Below, piece after piece: positions 46,231-55,991 of a stretch of DNA of 64,000 bases. The notes under the pieces are model-generated. The model did not search any database, was not told the DNA's origin, and worked only from the letters and a program-made list of their open reading frames with translations. Source of the stretch: Rivularia sp. PCC 7116 (GTDB taxonomy: Bacteria > Cyanobacteriota > Cyanobacteriia > Cyanobacteriales > Nostocaceae); the NCBI RefSeq assembly GCF_000316665.1, contig NC_019678.1, positions 6,076,001 to 6,140,000 on the forward strand. The letters run 5' to 3'. A program made the position numbers and the translations under genes. Position 1 is the first letter of the stretch. Every line of letters starts with the position of its first letter.

Positions 46231-46941
46231 ATGAAAAAAAGAAAACTAGTATTTTTTGGATTAGGAGGAGCAATTGTTATTTCTATTTTAGGAGTAAGTC
46301 ATGCTCAAGCTTCATCGATACCATTTATTTTCAATACTATTAACCAACTAAAACAGGAGTTGCAATCAATAGACAACTATGTTGAGTCCGTACTCGAAAG
46401 TAAACTTGAACCTTTAGCTTCATCTTTAGGAAAAGATATAGAAGTTGCTATTAATGAAACACTTGGTGTATTGGGTTTACCGGACGCTATAGAAGCTCGC
46501 ACAGAAGTTGAAAAAATAGCTGCAAGCTCAGATAATGCCATTAATACAGTTGAGCAAGTGACAAATGAAGTTGACCGCCAGATTACTCGTGCTGTTGTAG
46601 ATAGTACTTTAAGTAAAAATGGTCAAAATTTGACCAGCGAAGAAGTTAAAAAAACCCAAAATTCTATTGAACGAGTTCAAGTTTACTCAGCCGCAGCGCA
46701 AGACGAGGTAGTAACACAAAATGTGATGAAGCGAATCGCTCAACAGAATACATCAACCGCAGCGATTTTAGGAGCAATGCGTGCGGATGGCTTGAAATCA
46801 AAACAATCTCAAGATTTAGCTAATCTTAATTTGACCAATATTTCAAGGTCTTTAGATGGTCAAAATCAAATGCGTAATAAGGAGATAGTTGGTCAAGGTT
46901 TTAGCAATCTAAGAACTGCTGCACAAGCAAAGCTGTTTTAA
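46231..46941 (+). CDS. VirB5/TrbJ-like secreted protein candidate
   Basis: The 236-residue protein has a signal peptide (residues 1-28, ending AQA) and a long helical mature part. Stretches such as FNTINQLKQELQSIDNYVES, at the N-terminus, and NVMKRIAQQNTSTAAILGAM, later, match the layout of VirB5/TrbJ minor pilins. Gln/Asn-rich helices without cysteines fit an extracytoplasmic coiled protein. It lies 17 bases after the VirB4 gene in the same operon. Homology is not certain. Confidence 0.55.
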   Translation: MKKRKLVFFGLGGAIVISILGVSHAQASSIPFIFNTINQLKQELQSIDNYVESVLESKLEPLASSLGKDIEVAINETLGVLGLPDAIEARTEVEKIAASSDNAINTVEQVTNEVDRQITRAVVDSTLSKNGQNLTSEEVKKTQNSIERVQVYSAAAQDEVVTQNVMKRIAQQNTSTAAILGAMRADGLKSKQSQDLANLNLTNISRSLDGQNQMRNKEIVGQGFSNLRTAAQAKLF

Positions 46942-46956
46942 GAACGTTGTTATAGT

Positions 46957-47976
46957 ATGTCATTCTTACTATTACGGTGGGGACTAATTCTCGTCCAAGT
47001 CAATAATCCAAATTCCGGTCAAGCAGCTTCCACAATTACAGAAGATGGAATTGCAGCGAGTGAAGCTGTTGCTCAGTCGATGGACAAGCTTTGGAATGAT
47101 GTACTTGGTGGAGGATTATATAGTGCGATCGCCAATCTCGGAGTTTTCTTTGCTGTCGGAACTTTGTTGATTTTTATGGTGCAGTGGACGAGAGAAATGG
47201 TAGATGGTGACAACAGCAAAGCTTTCTCAGAAATAATCTGGCCAATAGTAGTAATAGTTTTACTTACTAATAACGCCAAACTTTTATCCGAAGCAACTCT
47301 TGGACTTAGAGCTATCATCAATCAAACAAATCAAACATTACTCTCGACTACATCTGCTTCCATTCAGTTGCAAGAAGCCTATCAAAGAGTCATGCTCAAA
47401 AATGGTAAATCAGAAGCAATAAGAACATTAATTACTCAATGTAACGCCATCGCTGACCCGACTCAACAAACGGAATGCTTGGAAAATGCCCAGAAACAAG
47501 CGCAACAAATCGAATCTCAAATTGATAATAACGATTCCAATTTTCTTGAAGGTATCAATGATTTTTTCAACACTAATATTTTTCAATTAACAGTAAGAGG
47601 ATTGTTATTAGCTTTTAGTATTGCCTTCCAATGGATTATAGAAGTTTCTATGTTACTGACAGCATTACTAGGACCTCTTGCTGTCGGAGGCTCATTATTA
47701 CCTGTAGGAAATAAAGCTTTTTTCGCTTGGTTAACGGGCTTCTTCTCGGTAGGAATGGTAAAACTTAGTTTCAATATCATTTCTGGTTTAGTTGCGACGT
47801 TAGTTATGAATGCCGATAATAATGACCCGATGATTTTTGCATTTGCAATTGGTATTCTTGCTCCGATTTTATCTGTTGTATTAGCTGTAGGTGGAGGTAT
47901 GGCAGTTTTAAGGAGTTTTTCAAGTATTGCGAGTTTGGGATTATCTTCTATTGTGACTGGGTTTGTCAAAAAATAG
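46957..47976 (+). CDS. VirB6/TrbL-like polytopic membrane protein
   Basis: The 339-residue protein begins with a short hydrophobic stretch, then an extracytoplasmic segment, a helix (LYSAIANLGVFFAVGTLLIFMV) and an IVVIVLLTNNAKLL region. Four or five C-terminal helices follow, including LLLAFSIAFQWIIEVSMLLTALLGPLAVGG. TrbL/VirB6 proteins form the inner-membrane part of the T4SS channel and have exactly this N-out, multi-helix layout. It follows the VirB5-like gene by 15 bases. Confidence 0.7.
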   Translation: MSFLLLRWGLILVQVNNPNSGQAASTITEDGIAASEAVAQSMDKLWNDVLGGGLYSAIANLGVFFAVGTLLIFMVQWTREMVDGDNSKAFSEIIWPIVVIVLLTNNAKLLSEATLGLRAIINQTNQTLLSTTSASIQLQEAYQRVMLKNGKSEAIRTLITQCNAIADPTQQTECLENAQKQAQQIESQIDNNDSNFLEGINDFFNTNIFQLTVRGLLLAFSIAFQWIIEVSMLLTALLGPLAVGGSLLPVGNKAFFAWLTGFFSVGMVKLSFNIISGLVATLVMNADNNDPMIFAFAIGILAPILSVVLAVGGGMAVLRSFSSIASLGLSSIVTGFVKK

Positions 47977-47995
47977 AGCAGTAATAGGTCAGTTT

Positions 47996-48790
47996 ATGGC
48001 AATTAATAAAAACTTAAATTCTCAAACAGAAGACAGACGTTTAAAATTTTTAAATCGCACTACAACTCGTTTTTCTAGAAGTGATACTTTAGCATTATTC
48101 ACTGTCGGTACTTTCTTATTACATCTTCTAGCTTTTGTAATCCTATTTTTGTTGTACGGTTCCTATTCTCAATTAAGTAGAAAAGCACCTCCAAGTTTAG
48201 TTCAATTAGAAAGTGGGAAATCAATTAAAGTTGCTCAATTAGGAAGCTTAGAACGCACTCCCCAAGTAGTATTACGCTTTGTTTCCGACACAATGAGCTT
48301 AATGATGAATTGGTCGGGGAATTTACCCGCTACGACAGTCGAAGATGCAGTGGAACCAAAACTCGACAGTGGTGTAGATATTAGTTCAATCAGTAATAGT
48401 AGAGGTAAAGTAACTCATGGAGCATGGCAAGCATCCTACGCTTTATCGTCAGATTTCCGGAAAGAGTTTTTAGAATTATTAGCCGATATAACACCTTCAA
48501 GAGTGTTTAAAGGAAAAACCCAAGTAGTTTTTGTTCCACAATATTTTCAACAACCAGTAAAAATAGCTGAAGGTAAATGGAAAGTAAGAATGATTGCTAA
48601 CCTTACCATGTTTGAACAAAGTAATAAGTTAGGAGAAGTAATTCCTTTCAATAAAGAAATATTTGTCCAAGCGGTAGAAGCTCCTTCATCTCCATCGAAA
48701 AATGATGGACTTGCAGCAGTAGTTTATCAAGTACGTTCTAGCGGTTTAGAAATTTATGCAATACGAGATTTACCACAGGAGAATCTATGA
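47996..48790 (+). CDS. VirB8/TraE-like inner-membrane protein
   Basis: From the ATG at 47996 the product is about 264 residues, with one membrane anchor (residues about 35-58, TLALFTVGTFLLHLLAFVILF) and a periplasmic domain ending EVIPFNKEIFVQAVEAPSSP. TraE/VirB8 proteins have this topology and bridge the inner-membrane complex to the core. A TTG at 47963 overlaps the previous gene and is less likely. The ATGA overlap with the following VirB10-like gene shows tight operon structure. Assignment rests mainly on topology and position. Confidence 0.6.
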   Translation: MAINKNLNSQTEDRRLKFLNRTTTRFSRSDTLALFTVGTFLLHLLAFVILFLLYGSYSQLSRKAPPSLVQLESGKSIKVAQLGSLERTPQVVLRFVSDTMSLMMNWSGNLPATTVEDAVEPKLDSGVDISSISNSRGKVTHGAWQASYALSSDFRKEFLELLADITPSRVFKGKTQVVFVPQYFQQPVKIAEGKWKVRMIANLTMFEQSNKLGEVIPFNKEIFVQAVEAPSSPSKNDGLAAVVYQVRSSGLEIYAIRDLPQENL

Positions 48791-50628
48791 TGAATGATAA
48801 TCTAAATTCGAGTGAAAATGTTGTCAAAGAAAACAATCAACAAGAAAGTCAAGAATCTTCAACTAATTGGGATGAAGAAAGTTTAGCTAAATTGCTTGGT
48901 TATGATGATTCTGAGAATAAAGATAATACTGTCTCTAAAACTGAGATAGAAACTATTGATGAAGAGGAGCCGACAAGCAATAACGAACAAGAGGAAAGCG
49001 ATACAGATGTTAATGATTCAAATAATAATGTAGTTGATACGAAAGAATTATTTGATGACCCGCATAATGGTAAAACTCAGCCAACTTTTGCCACTAATCC
49101 CTTTGCTAAGTTTGGTGCAGTAGGCTTTATATTACTAGTTGTGTTTGGTACGGGAGCCACTTTCCTCAATACTATTATTTCTGGTAAACCAAGAACTGCA
49201 CCCCTGATTTCAGATAAAAAAGCTGAAAAACCGAAAGTTCTTTTTGAAGAAAATACTAAACCAATAGAAAACGAAAACGGGAAATTAAAAGCCGAATTAG
49301 CATTGTCAACTCAAAGAGAGAAAATTAAATCTGTCTCCTCAGAATCAGAAAATACTAAAACACCTATTCCGAAAACGGATTCTCAAGCTCCACAAAAATT
49401 AAACGAAGCGAACATTAATACGAATAGGAAAAGCACAGCTTCAGTTGAAAGACCACCAGTTGTAAGTCGAACACCAGTTTATAGAACGATTCCTCGTCGA
49501 ACAGTGCAAAATAATTATCCTGCTCGCTCGTACAACAGTAATAATAAAGCGTTACCTACTGCTCCTCCCAAAGCTACAATCAAACCAAACCCACCACTAA
49601 TAACTTCTCCCGTAAGAAGAATACCACCACCACCTCCACCAGCTATACTTGAAAAAGCATCCGAAATTGACCCGACACAGCAATGGTTAGCTGTTAATCA
49701 ATTAGGAAGCTATGGTACTGCACAAATTACATCTGTTACTGAAGATAAGAACGAACAGATAAGTCAAAAGGAAGTTAAGCCTACAGTTGATGAAAAGCCA
49801 GTTTTACCTACGACAATACCATCGGCTACACCTCTAATGGTTAATCAAACTTACGAAAATACCACTTACCCCAAACCACTTCATAGAGAAGAAGCTAAAA
49901 TTCTAAATGCAGAGTGTTTCTATAATGAATCTTGTTCTCTTCCAGAACAAATTGTAAAACAATTAAAAATAGGTACTACTGTAGCTGGAAGATTAACTAC
50001 ACCTTTGATGTGGGATAAAAGCTTAACTGAAGATGCTACCCATAAACAACAAAATTTTAATAAACCAGAAAACTTTATTATTCAAACTACCGAACCACTT
50101 AAAGATAAAAATGGCTTTATTACTATTCCTAAAAACACTCAAATTGTTACGAATATTAAAAACATTCAAGAGTCAGGGTTAGTACAACTTCAAGCGCAAC
50201 AAATTATTATTAATGGTAAGCAATACATTCTTCCCAAACAAGCAATTAGTATTCGTGGAAATAAGGGCAATCCTTTAATAGCATCAAAACGAGGTTCAAA
50301 AGGTAAAGATATTGCCGCACGGGATGCAGAAACATTTGTCGTTGGTTCTCTTGCAAAAGTTGGTAAAGTACTTAATCAACCGAAAGAGGAGCAATTTTCT
50401 ACTTCAAGTGGCTTTGGCGGTAACAGTAGTTTTTCTTCTCGTCGTCGAAGTAATTCTAATATTTTAGGTGCTGTTTTAGAAGGTGGATTTGAACCACTTA
50501 CCGAACAAATAGTAGAGCGGAATAAACGAAAAAATTCGGAAATTAAAAAGCAGCAAAAGGTTTGGTATGTTCCTGCCAATACGCAGGTGCAGATATTTGT
50601 AAATCAATCTTTTCAATTTAGTGAGTGA
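48787..50628 (+). CDS. VirB10/TraB/TrbI-like core-channel protein
   Basis: The 613-residue protein has an acidic Asn/Glu-rich cytoplasmic N-terminus (1-105), one membrane helix (FGAVGFILLVVFGTGATFL), a long Pro-rich periplasmic linker (RRIPPPPPPAILEKA near 275-295) and a C-terminal TrbI-like barrel. The barrel includes VAGRLTTPLMWD, TIPKNTQIVTNIKNIQESGLVQLQAQQI and the closing QVQIFVNQSFQFSE. VirB10 spans the envelope and senses ATP use. It overlaps both neighbours by four bases. Confidence 0.85.
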   Translation: MMNDNLNSSENVVKENNQQESQESSTNWDEESLAKLLGYDDSENKDNTVSKTEIETIDEEEPTSNNEQEESDTDVNDSNNNVVDTKELFDDPHNGKTQPTFATNPFAKFGAVGFILLVVFGTGATFLNTIISGKPRTAPLISDKKAEKPKVLFEENTKPIENENGKLKAELALSTQREKIKSVSSESENTKTPIPKTDSQAPQKLNEANINTNRKSTASVERPPVVSRTPVYRTIPRRTVQNNYPARSYNSNNKALPTAPPKATIKPNPPLITSPVRRIPPPPPPAILEKASEIDPTQQWLAVNQLGSYGTAQITSVTEDKNEQISQKEVKPTVDEKPVLPTTIPSATPLMVNQTYENTTYPKPLHREEAKILNAECFYNESCSLPEQIVKQLKIGTTVAGRLTTPLMWDKSLTEDATHKQQNFNKPENFIIQTTEPLKDKNGFITIPKNTQIVTNIKNIQESGLVQLQAQQIIINGKQYILPKQAISIRGNKGNPLIASKRGSKGKDIAARDAETFVVGSLAKVGKVLNQPKEEQFSTSSGFGGNSSFSSRRRSNSNILGAVLEGGFEPLTEQIVERNKRKNSEIKKQQKVWYVPANTQVQIFVNQSFQFSE

Positions 50629-51377
50629 TGAAAAATATCATAAAAAAAGCTGCGGTAATTTCTATATTCACCTTAATTAGCTTTACTAATATTTCAATAA
50701 AAGTAATAGCTGGTGAAATGAATTTTAGTGTCAAGCGAATAAGCAGCACAGTTGCAACTGGAAATAGTAAAAGCGCAATACCGTTGATTAAATTATCCCC
50801 TGGATATGGAGTCAATATTTCATTTATTCCTACTGGTGAAACAATAGAAAAAGTATGGTTGGATAATCCTAGTATTGCTTCTTTAGATGTAGATGGTTGT
50901 TTATCTGGGTTGGGGAAAGAATGTGAAGAAGATAATAGTGCAACTGTATTGCATTTACGAAGAATTAAACCCTTGGATTTTAAACAATTACCTTCTTCAA
51001 GTAGCAGTTTATTAACGGTAGTAGCCAGAGGTAATGACAAGCGAAGGGTCTATGTGTTCCGAATAACTCCTGGAGATACAACACCCAAATTTCACACAAT
51101 TGAGATTACAAATGATAAAGAAGAGTTTAATACTAATAGATTTGGAAACACTACAGACATCAAGAATTTACAGTTAATAAGCCGGGGACTAATTGTTGCA
51201 CGACAGCAGCGTTTAATTTCTTTAAAATCTCCTTTAATTCCAAGAGTTAAAAACTTTTTAGTTTTAGTTCGAGCAGGAGAACAAATAAATATGGCTGCTC
51301 GCAAAAATGGGATTTCGTTACAGTTGGTTAACAGATTAATGCAATTAGGAAATGAAAGTTATGAAACTTTTAAATAA
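50625..51377 (+). CDS. VirB9/TraK-like secreted protein
   Basis: The 250-residue protein has a signal peptide (residues about 1-29) and a beta-rich domain with LSPGYGVNISFIPTGETIEKVWLDNPSIA, typical of TraK/VirB9 N-terminal domains. Then come LLTVVARGNDKRRVYVFRIT and a C-terminal helical segment. VirB9/TraK forms the outer-layer core ring with VirB10. It starts four bases inside the VirB10-like gene and ends 17 bases inside the next gene. Confidence 0.7.
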   Translation: MMKNIIKKAAVISIFTLISFTNISIKVIAGEMNFSVKRISSTVATGNSKSAIPLIKLSPGYGVNISFIPTGETIEKVWLDNPSIASLDVDGCLSGLGKECEEDNSATVLHLRRIKPLDFKQLPSSSSSLLTVVARGNDKRRVYVFRITPGDTTPKFHTIEITNDKEEFNTNRFGNTTDIKNLQLISRGLIVARQQRLISLKSPLIPRVKNFLVLVRAGEQINMAARKNGISLQLVNRLMQLGNESYETFK

Positions 51378-53199
51378 AAAAATTAGTTTATTATCTGGTA
51401 TCGGTTTATCAATAATAATTTCTGGTGCAATTATTATTTCATCTCAGGCTCAAGATATATCTAGTAATGAAACTAAAATAAAAACAATTGATTGGCAGAA
51501 TACTCGTATCCCAGATTGGAATCAAATTGCTTTTTCTACAATGCCTTCTATCAATACCGATGGTTCATTCCAAGCACCTCCAGGTGTTCAAGAAAAGTTA
51601 GGTTATAACCCCAATCGCAGTTGGGGAAAAGGACAAAACGTTTCAGAATTTATGATGCTAGGTGACTTTCAAGACTCTTTTGAGTTACAAAAGTTTTCGC
51701 TGGCTGATATTTTTCAAATTACAAATTCCGATTCAAAAGATATTAATTTAGAAGAATTTGGTGTTATGAAATTACAAACTTTAGGTAGTTTAGTTTCTGC
51801 AATTCCTGGGTTAAAGAATACTCCTATTGGTGAAGTAAAGCCTGTAGAGTATTTACTTTCTCAAAATTTATCTAGCTCAATTGATGGAAATCAAAGGATT
51901 GGTAATTTACTAAAAAAATCTCCTCATCTGGGTAAGTTAAGTTTTTCTGAGGTCGATTTAACTTCTTACAATATTGATTCCATTCCTGGACTATCTGTTA
52001 CCCCAATTGAAGAATTTTCCAATTGGCAAGGAGCTTACATTGATTCTGTTCCAGGATTAGAGTCGGTTCCTTTCTCCCAATTCCCTAATCCTATAAACGC
52101 TATAGGTGGAGAAGTCGGAATAGTTGATGTTGCTTTTGGAACCGATGAACAACTACGACAACGAACAATCTCTGGGAGTAAGAAAGAAGGTTTCGCGGTA
52201 CCCTGTAAACAAGACTGCGCTCATGTTGAGCTATCTGGTTCTAAATCTGTTAAGGGTAAAGCTTGGGTTAGCGGTAAATATCAGTTAGTCAAAGGTGGTA
52301 GAGGAATGCTCGGTTCGGTAAATGGTGGGAAAGAACCTACAGGAAGACATTTATTTGGTGATGCTTTTAAAGTAGCGGTTTGGGATGTATCGGAAGTCGA
52401 TGGGATGATGTCTCAAGCTTTGTTTTTTCGGGTCTGTATGCGGAATAATTTTGTTGATTTGGGATGTACACCCTATTTTATCGGTCCAGTTCCCTTTATG
52501 AGTTATCAAGAAAAAGACGCTATATTGTTAGGTTTGATAAATGGGGGTGGAGAAAATTCTACTTCTACTCCAACTGGATTAAAAAGTAGTGGATTCACTT
52601 TCAATAATTCTCCCATAACTTCAAGTAGTAATTCATCTAGTCTGTTATTACCTAATAAAGGTAGTTGCAACAAACGACATATATCGGGTACTAATATTGA
52701 TGCTTTGAGTACTGCGCTTTCTGATATTCAAGATAATTACGACTCGGTAGGGAATTATCTTTGTGATGGTAAGGGTAATTGCGGTCGCTCTCTTGGTGCT
52801 ATGCAATTTATGTCATACCGTCCTACTGTGAGAAAAATTATTAAGAGTAAATCTGGTGGGACTAAATTTCTTACTCGATTAGATAAAGGTGAGGAAGTTA
52901 CGGGTGAAGAGATGGTGCAATATTTTTCACCTACAGAACAACAGAATTTAATTGCATCCGATACTAATCAATTATTGGATAAAGCATCGAGACAAACTGA
53001 CCCAACTACATCAAAAGCATTTACAAGTGAAAGATTAATTGAACGTGTCGGTCAAATGCATTTTGGTGGTGTAAATATTCCAATTGATTCAGAAGTTCGC
53101 AATGCTAATGAAAGTGATTCTGTTAAGGGACATGGGATTGCAGTTGTAGATGGATATAGAAAAGCGGTGGAAGCAATGGATTGTATCGATAATAAATAA
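51361..53199 (+). CDS. T4SS-associated protein with lytic-transglycosylase-like C-terminus
   Basis: From the ATG at 51361 (AGGA ten bases upstream) the product is 612 residues with a signal peptide (to SSQAQ). It has repeated short LPSIP/IPGL motifs in the N-terminal half (for example GSLVSAIPGLKNTPIGEVKP, SIPGLSVTPIEEF and SVPGLESVPFSQFP) and a C-terminal domain with CGRSLGAMQFMSYRP and ERVGQMHFGGVNI. The GAMQFM stretch resembles the GLMQ core of soluble lytic transglycosylases, which open the cell wall for the secretion apparatus, but the usual catalytic Glu is not clear. VirB1-like function is inferred. Start overlaps the VirB9-like gene. Confidence 0.6.
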   Translation: MKLLNKKISLLSGIGLSIIISGAIIISSQAQDISSNETKIKTIDWQNTRIPDWNQIAFSTMPSINTDGSFQAPPGVQEKLGYNPNRSWGKGQNVSEFMMLGDFQDSFELQKFSLADIFQITNSDSKDINLEEFGVMKLQTLGSLVSAIPGLKNTPIGEVKPVEYLLSQNLSSSIDGNQRIGNLLKKSPHLGKLSFSEVDLTSYNIDSIPGLSVTPIEEFSNWQGAYIDSVPGLESVPFSQFPNPINAIGGEVGIVDVAFGTDEQLRQRTISGSKKEGFAVPCKQDCAHVELSGSKSVKGKAWVSGKYQLVKGGRGMLGSVNGGKEPTGRHLFGDAFKVAVWDVSEVDGMMSQALFFRVCMRNNFVDLGCTPYFIGPVPFMSYQEKDAILLGLINGGGENSTSTPTGLKSSGFTFNNSPITSSSNSSSLLLPNKGSCNKRHISGTNIDALSTALSDIQDNYDSVGNYLCDGKGNCGRSLGAMQFMSYRPTVRKIIKSKSGGTKFLTRLDKGEEVTGEEMVQYFSPTEQQNLIASDTNQLLDKASRQTDPTTSKAFTSERLIERVGQMHFGGVNIPIDSEVRNANESDSVKGHGIAVVDGYRKAVEAMDCIDNK

Positions 53200-53222
53200 A
53201 AAATTTAACTATTATCTTTAAT

Positions 53223-53774
53223 ATGAAAAAAGAACTCCGCAACAAGATTATTCATTTTCAAATATCATGTATAATTTTGTTTTTTATTTCGGCTCCTATT
53301 TTATTATGGATGCTGAAAACACCATCATCTAATAAAAAAGTAAAAGATTTTGAATATAATTGGCAAAATGCTGTAGATGTTGTTCCTCAACCTCTACTTG
53401 CACAAGTAAAATCTTCTCTCCCAGAAACTAAGTTAGAAAAAAAATCAATCAAAGTTCTGAAAATATCATTAAATGGCGCTGGTGAATTATTTGTATTTGA
53501 TTATCGTTCACCTGAATTATGTGGTGTAGCTGGCTGTTTATATGAAGTTTATCATTCAGAAGGAGAGCGTCTTCTACAGATAATAGCTGACTCAAAGCTA
53601 CCATCTTCTCAAAAATTAATTCACGTTAAGAACTATACTTTTATGCCTTTTCCCTGTCTAATTTTTACTCAAAAAACAAACATGAATTCTATGGTATCTC
53701 TTAATAAATATTGCTTTGATACTGGTAAATATAACCACTTCCACGAAACTTGGACACCTGTCGAAAAAAACTAA
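53223..53774 (+). CDS. Membrane-anchored hypothetical protein in T4SS operon
   Basis: The 183-residue protein has one N-terminal membrane helix (about residues 12-33) and a periplasmic part with LCGVAGCLYEVYHSEG, whose two Cys may form a disulfide. No family is recognised. It lies 23 bases after the transglycosylase-like gene and three before the coupling-protein gene, so it belongs to the secretion operon. A lipoprotein-like or TraV-like role is possible by position, but no lipobox is present. Confidence 0.6.
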   Translation: MKKELRNKIIHFQISCIILFFISAPILLWMLKTPSSNKKVKDFEYNWQNAVDVVPQPLLAQVKSSLPETKLEKKSIKVLKISLNGAGELFVFDYRSPELCGVAGCLYEVYHSEGERLLQIIADSKLPSSQKLIHVKNYTFMPFPCLIFTQKTNMNSMVSLNKYCFDTGKYNHFHETWTPVEKN

Positions 53775-53777
53775 AAA

Positions 53778-55601
53778 ATGACAACTATTAAATTAGAGAC
53801 AACTACTACACCACCAACTTTACAGATTGAAAGACTAGCCGATTTAATGAAGTCGGAATCCGGGTTGATACTTATGGGCTGTTTTTTGGCGATCGCCATT
53901 TTCAACTTCCTGTCTGGCAACAATCACAAAGGTAAAGTCGCAACTAGTTATTGGGGTGGTAAGTCTGAGAAAAACAAGGCTAAACGTAAAGCTAAAAGAC
54001 AAATAGCCAAACCAATACGAAACTCAGTAGCGCTTTATGTTGGTACACCAGATTTCATTCGATCCAACCTTGAAAAACAATGGCGTGATGCTGGTTTAAT
54101 CAAAACTAAAGCCACGTTCAGAAGACAACTACATATGTTGAAAGAACCAAACAGAACCTTATATGTACCTGATGCTCAAAGAGGAATTGCTGCTATTGGT
54201 GCAGCTGGTTCTGGTAAAACATTTTCAGTTATAGACCCCTTAATAAGAAGCACTTTTGACCAAGGATTTCCAATGTGTCTTTATGATTTTAAGTACCCCG
54301 CGCAAACTAAACGAGCTGTAGCTTATGCTATGAAACGCGGTTATAAGGTACGAGTATTCGCTCCAGGATTTCCTGAAAGTGAAACTTGTAATCCTTTGGA
54401 TTTATTACAAGATGAGGAGGACGCTATTGCAGCCGGACAATTAACGCACGTTATTTCTCGTAATTTTGATCGCAGTAACAACAATAGCGATAAATTTTTT
54501 GAAGAAGCTGGCGATAGTCTAGTTGAAGGTATTTTACTTGTAACAAAGGCTGTTAAAGCTTTGACTGGGGATGATAAGTATTGTGATTTGATGATGGCGC
54601 AAGCTATTCTATCTCTACCAAATTTGGCGGCACGTATGGAAGCTGCTTCTAAGGATAAACTCAAAGTATGGACTTCTCGTCCGCTTTCTCAACTTATCAG
54701 CGTTAAGGATTCCGAGAAAACAGCAGTGTCGATTATTGGTACCGCACAAAGAATGTTTCAACGTTTTCTCAAACGCGATTTTGTCGGTGCTTTTTGCGGT
54801 AAAACGACGCTACCGCTGGATTTAGATGGAAAGCAGTTGATTGTGTTTGGGTTGGATAGAAATAACCGAGATATTGTTGGTCCACTACTTGCGGCTATTT
54901 TACATATGATTGTCACTCGCAATGTATCGCGTACTGTACCGCGTTCTGACCCTTTGATTGTGGCTTTGGACGAATTACCAACTTTGTATCTACCAGCGTT
55001 AGTAAATTGGCTCAACGAAAATAGGGAAGATGGGTTTGTAGGGATTTTAGGATATCAGAATATTGCTCAGTTGGAGAAAGTTTACGGAAAAGAACTGACA
55101 AGAGCAATCTTTGGAGGTACTGCGACTAAGTTTATATTTAATCCCCAAGATACGGAATCAGCCAAGTTGTTTAGCGACTACCTGGGAGAAATGGAGATTC
55201 AATTTAATTCAAAATCTCGCAGTACGGGTAAGGGTGGAGGTTCCCGTAGTACTAACGAGCATCATCAAAAACGACATTTATTAGAACCCGCGCAGTTTGC
55301 CAAAATGGGTACTGGTAAAGCGGTAATTATTAACCCAGCTTACCAGAGGGGTACGGAAGCTTATGTTCCTCTATTGCAAAAAATAAAGGTTCCCTTATCA
55401 GATATCCACCAGATGAATTGGTCAGAAGATAAATGGGAATTTGTGCGAGAAAGATTGATTCAGAATAATTCTGTAAAGGTAAGTGATTCTGAGCGTTCTA
55501 ATCAGTTTTTAGAGCGTGTTCAATTGGCAGAAAAATTATTTCCATTACCTGAAAAACCCGGAACTATACCTTCTCCTCAAGAACTTGCGAGTGTGTTTTA
55601 A
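53778..55601 (+). CDS. VirD4/TraG-type coupling protein
   Basis: The 607-residue protein has a membrane segment near residue 30-48 (LILMGCFLAIAIFNFLS) and a RecA-like motor. Walker A is AIGAAGSGKTFSV (Lys147), and Walker B is DPLIVALDELPTL (Asp398, Glu399). The TraG/VirD4 pattern includes MCLYDFKYPAQTKRAVAYA and GILGYQNIAQLEKVYGKE, and a C-terminal domain follows. Coupling proteins carry the relaxase-DNA complex to the secretion channel. Presence of one implies DNA or protein export, yet no relaxase gene is visible in this window. Confidence 0.92.
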   Translation: MTTIKLETTTTPPTLQIERLADLMKSESGLILMGCFLAIAIFNFLSGNNHKGKVATSYWGGKSEKNKAKRKAKRQIAKPIRNSVALYVGTPDFIRSNLEKQWRDAGLIKTKATFRRQLHMLKEPNRTLYVPDAQRGIAAIGAAGSGKTFSVIDPLIRSTFDQGFPMCLYDFKYPAQTKRAVAYAMKRGYKVRVFAPGFPESETCNPLDLLQDEEDAIAAGQLTHVISRNFDRSNNNSDKFFEEAGDSLVEGILLVTKAVKALTGDDKYCDLMMAQAILSLPNLAARMEAASKDKLKVWTSRPLSQLISVKDSEKTAVSIIGTAQRMFQRFLKRDFVGAFCGKTTLPLDLDGKQLIVFGLDRNNRDIVGPLLAAILHMIVTRNVSRTVPRSDPLIVALDELPTLYLPALVNWLNENREDGFVGILGYQNIAQLEKVYGKELTRAIFGGTATKFIFNPQDTESAKLFSDYLGEMEIQFNSKSRSTGKGGGSRSTNEHHQKRHLLEPAQFAKMGTGKAVIINPAYQRGTEAYVPLLQKIKVPLSDIHQMNWSEDKWEFVRERLIQNNSVKVSDSERSNQFLERVQLAEKLFPLPEKPGTIPSPQELASVF

Positions 55602-55661
55602 ACGGGAGCAAGAAACGGGAAGGGGAAAATTAATATAAAGAGCAAGTGGAGAAATCAATAA

Positions 55662-55991
55662 ATGCAAGCATTCCAATTAGAACAAACAAATTTTAGTCCA
55701 GATATTTCATCTATTTTAATGAATTATCCTTCATGGCATAAATCCTTAATTGAAGCGATAAAAAAACCATTGTTTGAAACAGGTTACTGTCCTTTTGTTA
55801 TAGAAATATTTGACCAATATGGCTTATTAGCTGGCAGAATCAATAAATTTGGATGCTATGAATGTGCGAGAAACAGTAATCAGGAGAGTCAGTTTATAGC
55901 TTGGATGTTCGATGGAGAATTAGCAATTTTTTATTTGGATGAAAAGATTCTTCTGAATCGTATGCCAATGCATGAGGAGTTAACACAATGA
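55662..55991 (+). CDS. Hypothetical protein, 109 aa
   Basis: This soluble acidic protein includes LIEAIKKPLFETGYCPFVIEIFDQYGLLAGRIN and FGCYECARNSNQESQF. No family is recognised. It overlaps the next gene by four bases (ATGA), and the two are probably translated together downstream of the coupling protein, so it may be an accessory transfer protein. Confidence 0.6.
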   Translation: MQAFQLEQTNFSPDISSILMNYPSWHKSLIEAIKKPLFETGYCPFVIEIFDQYGLLAGRINKFGCYECARNSNQESQFIAWMFDGELAIFYLDEKILLNRMPMHEELTQ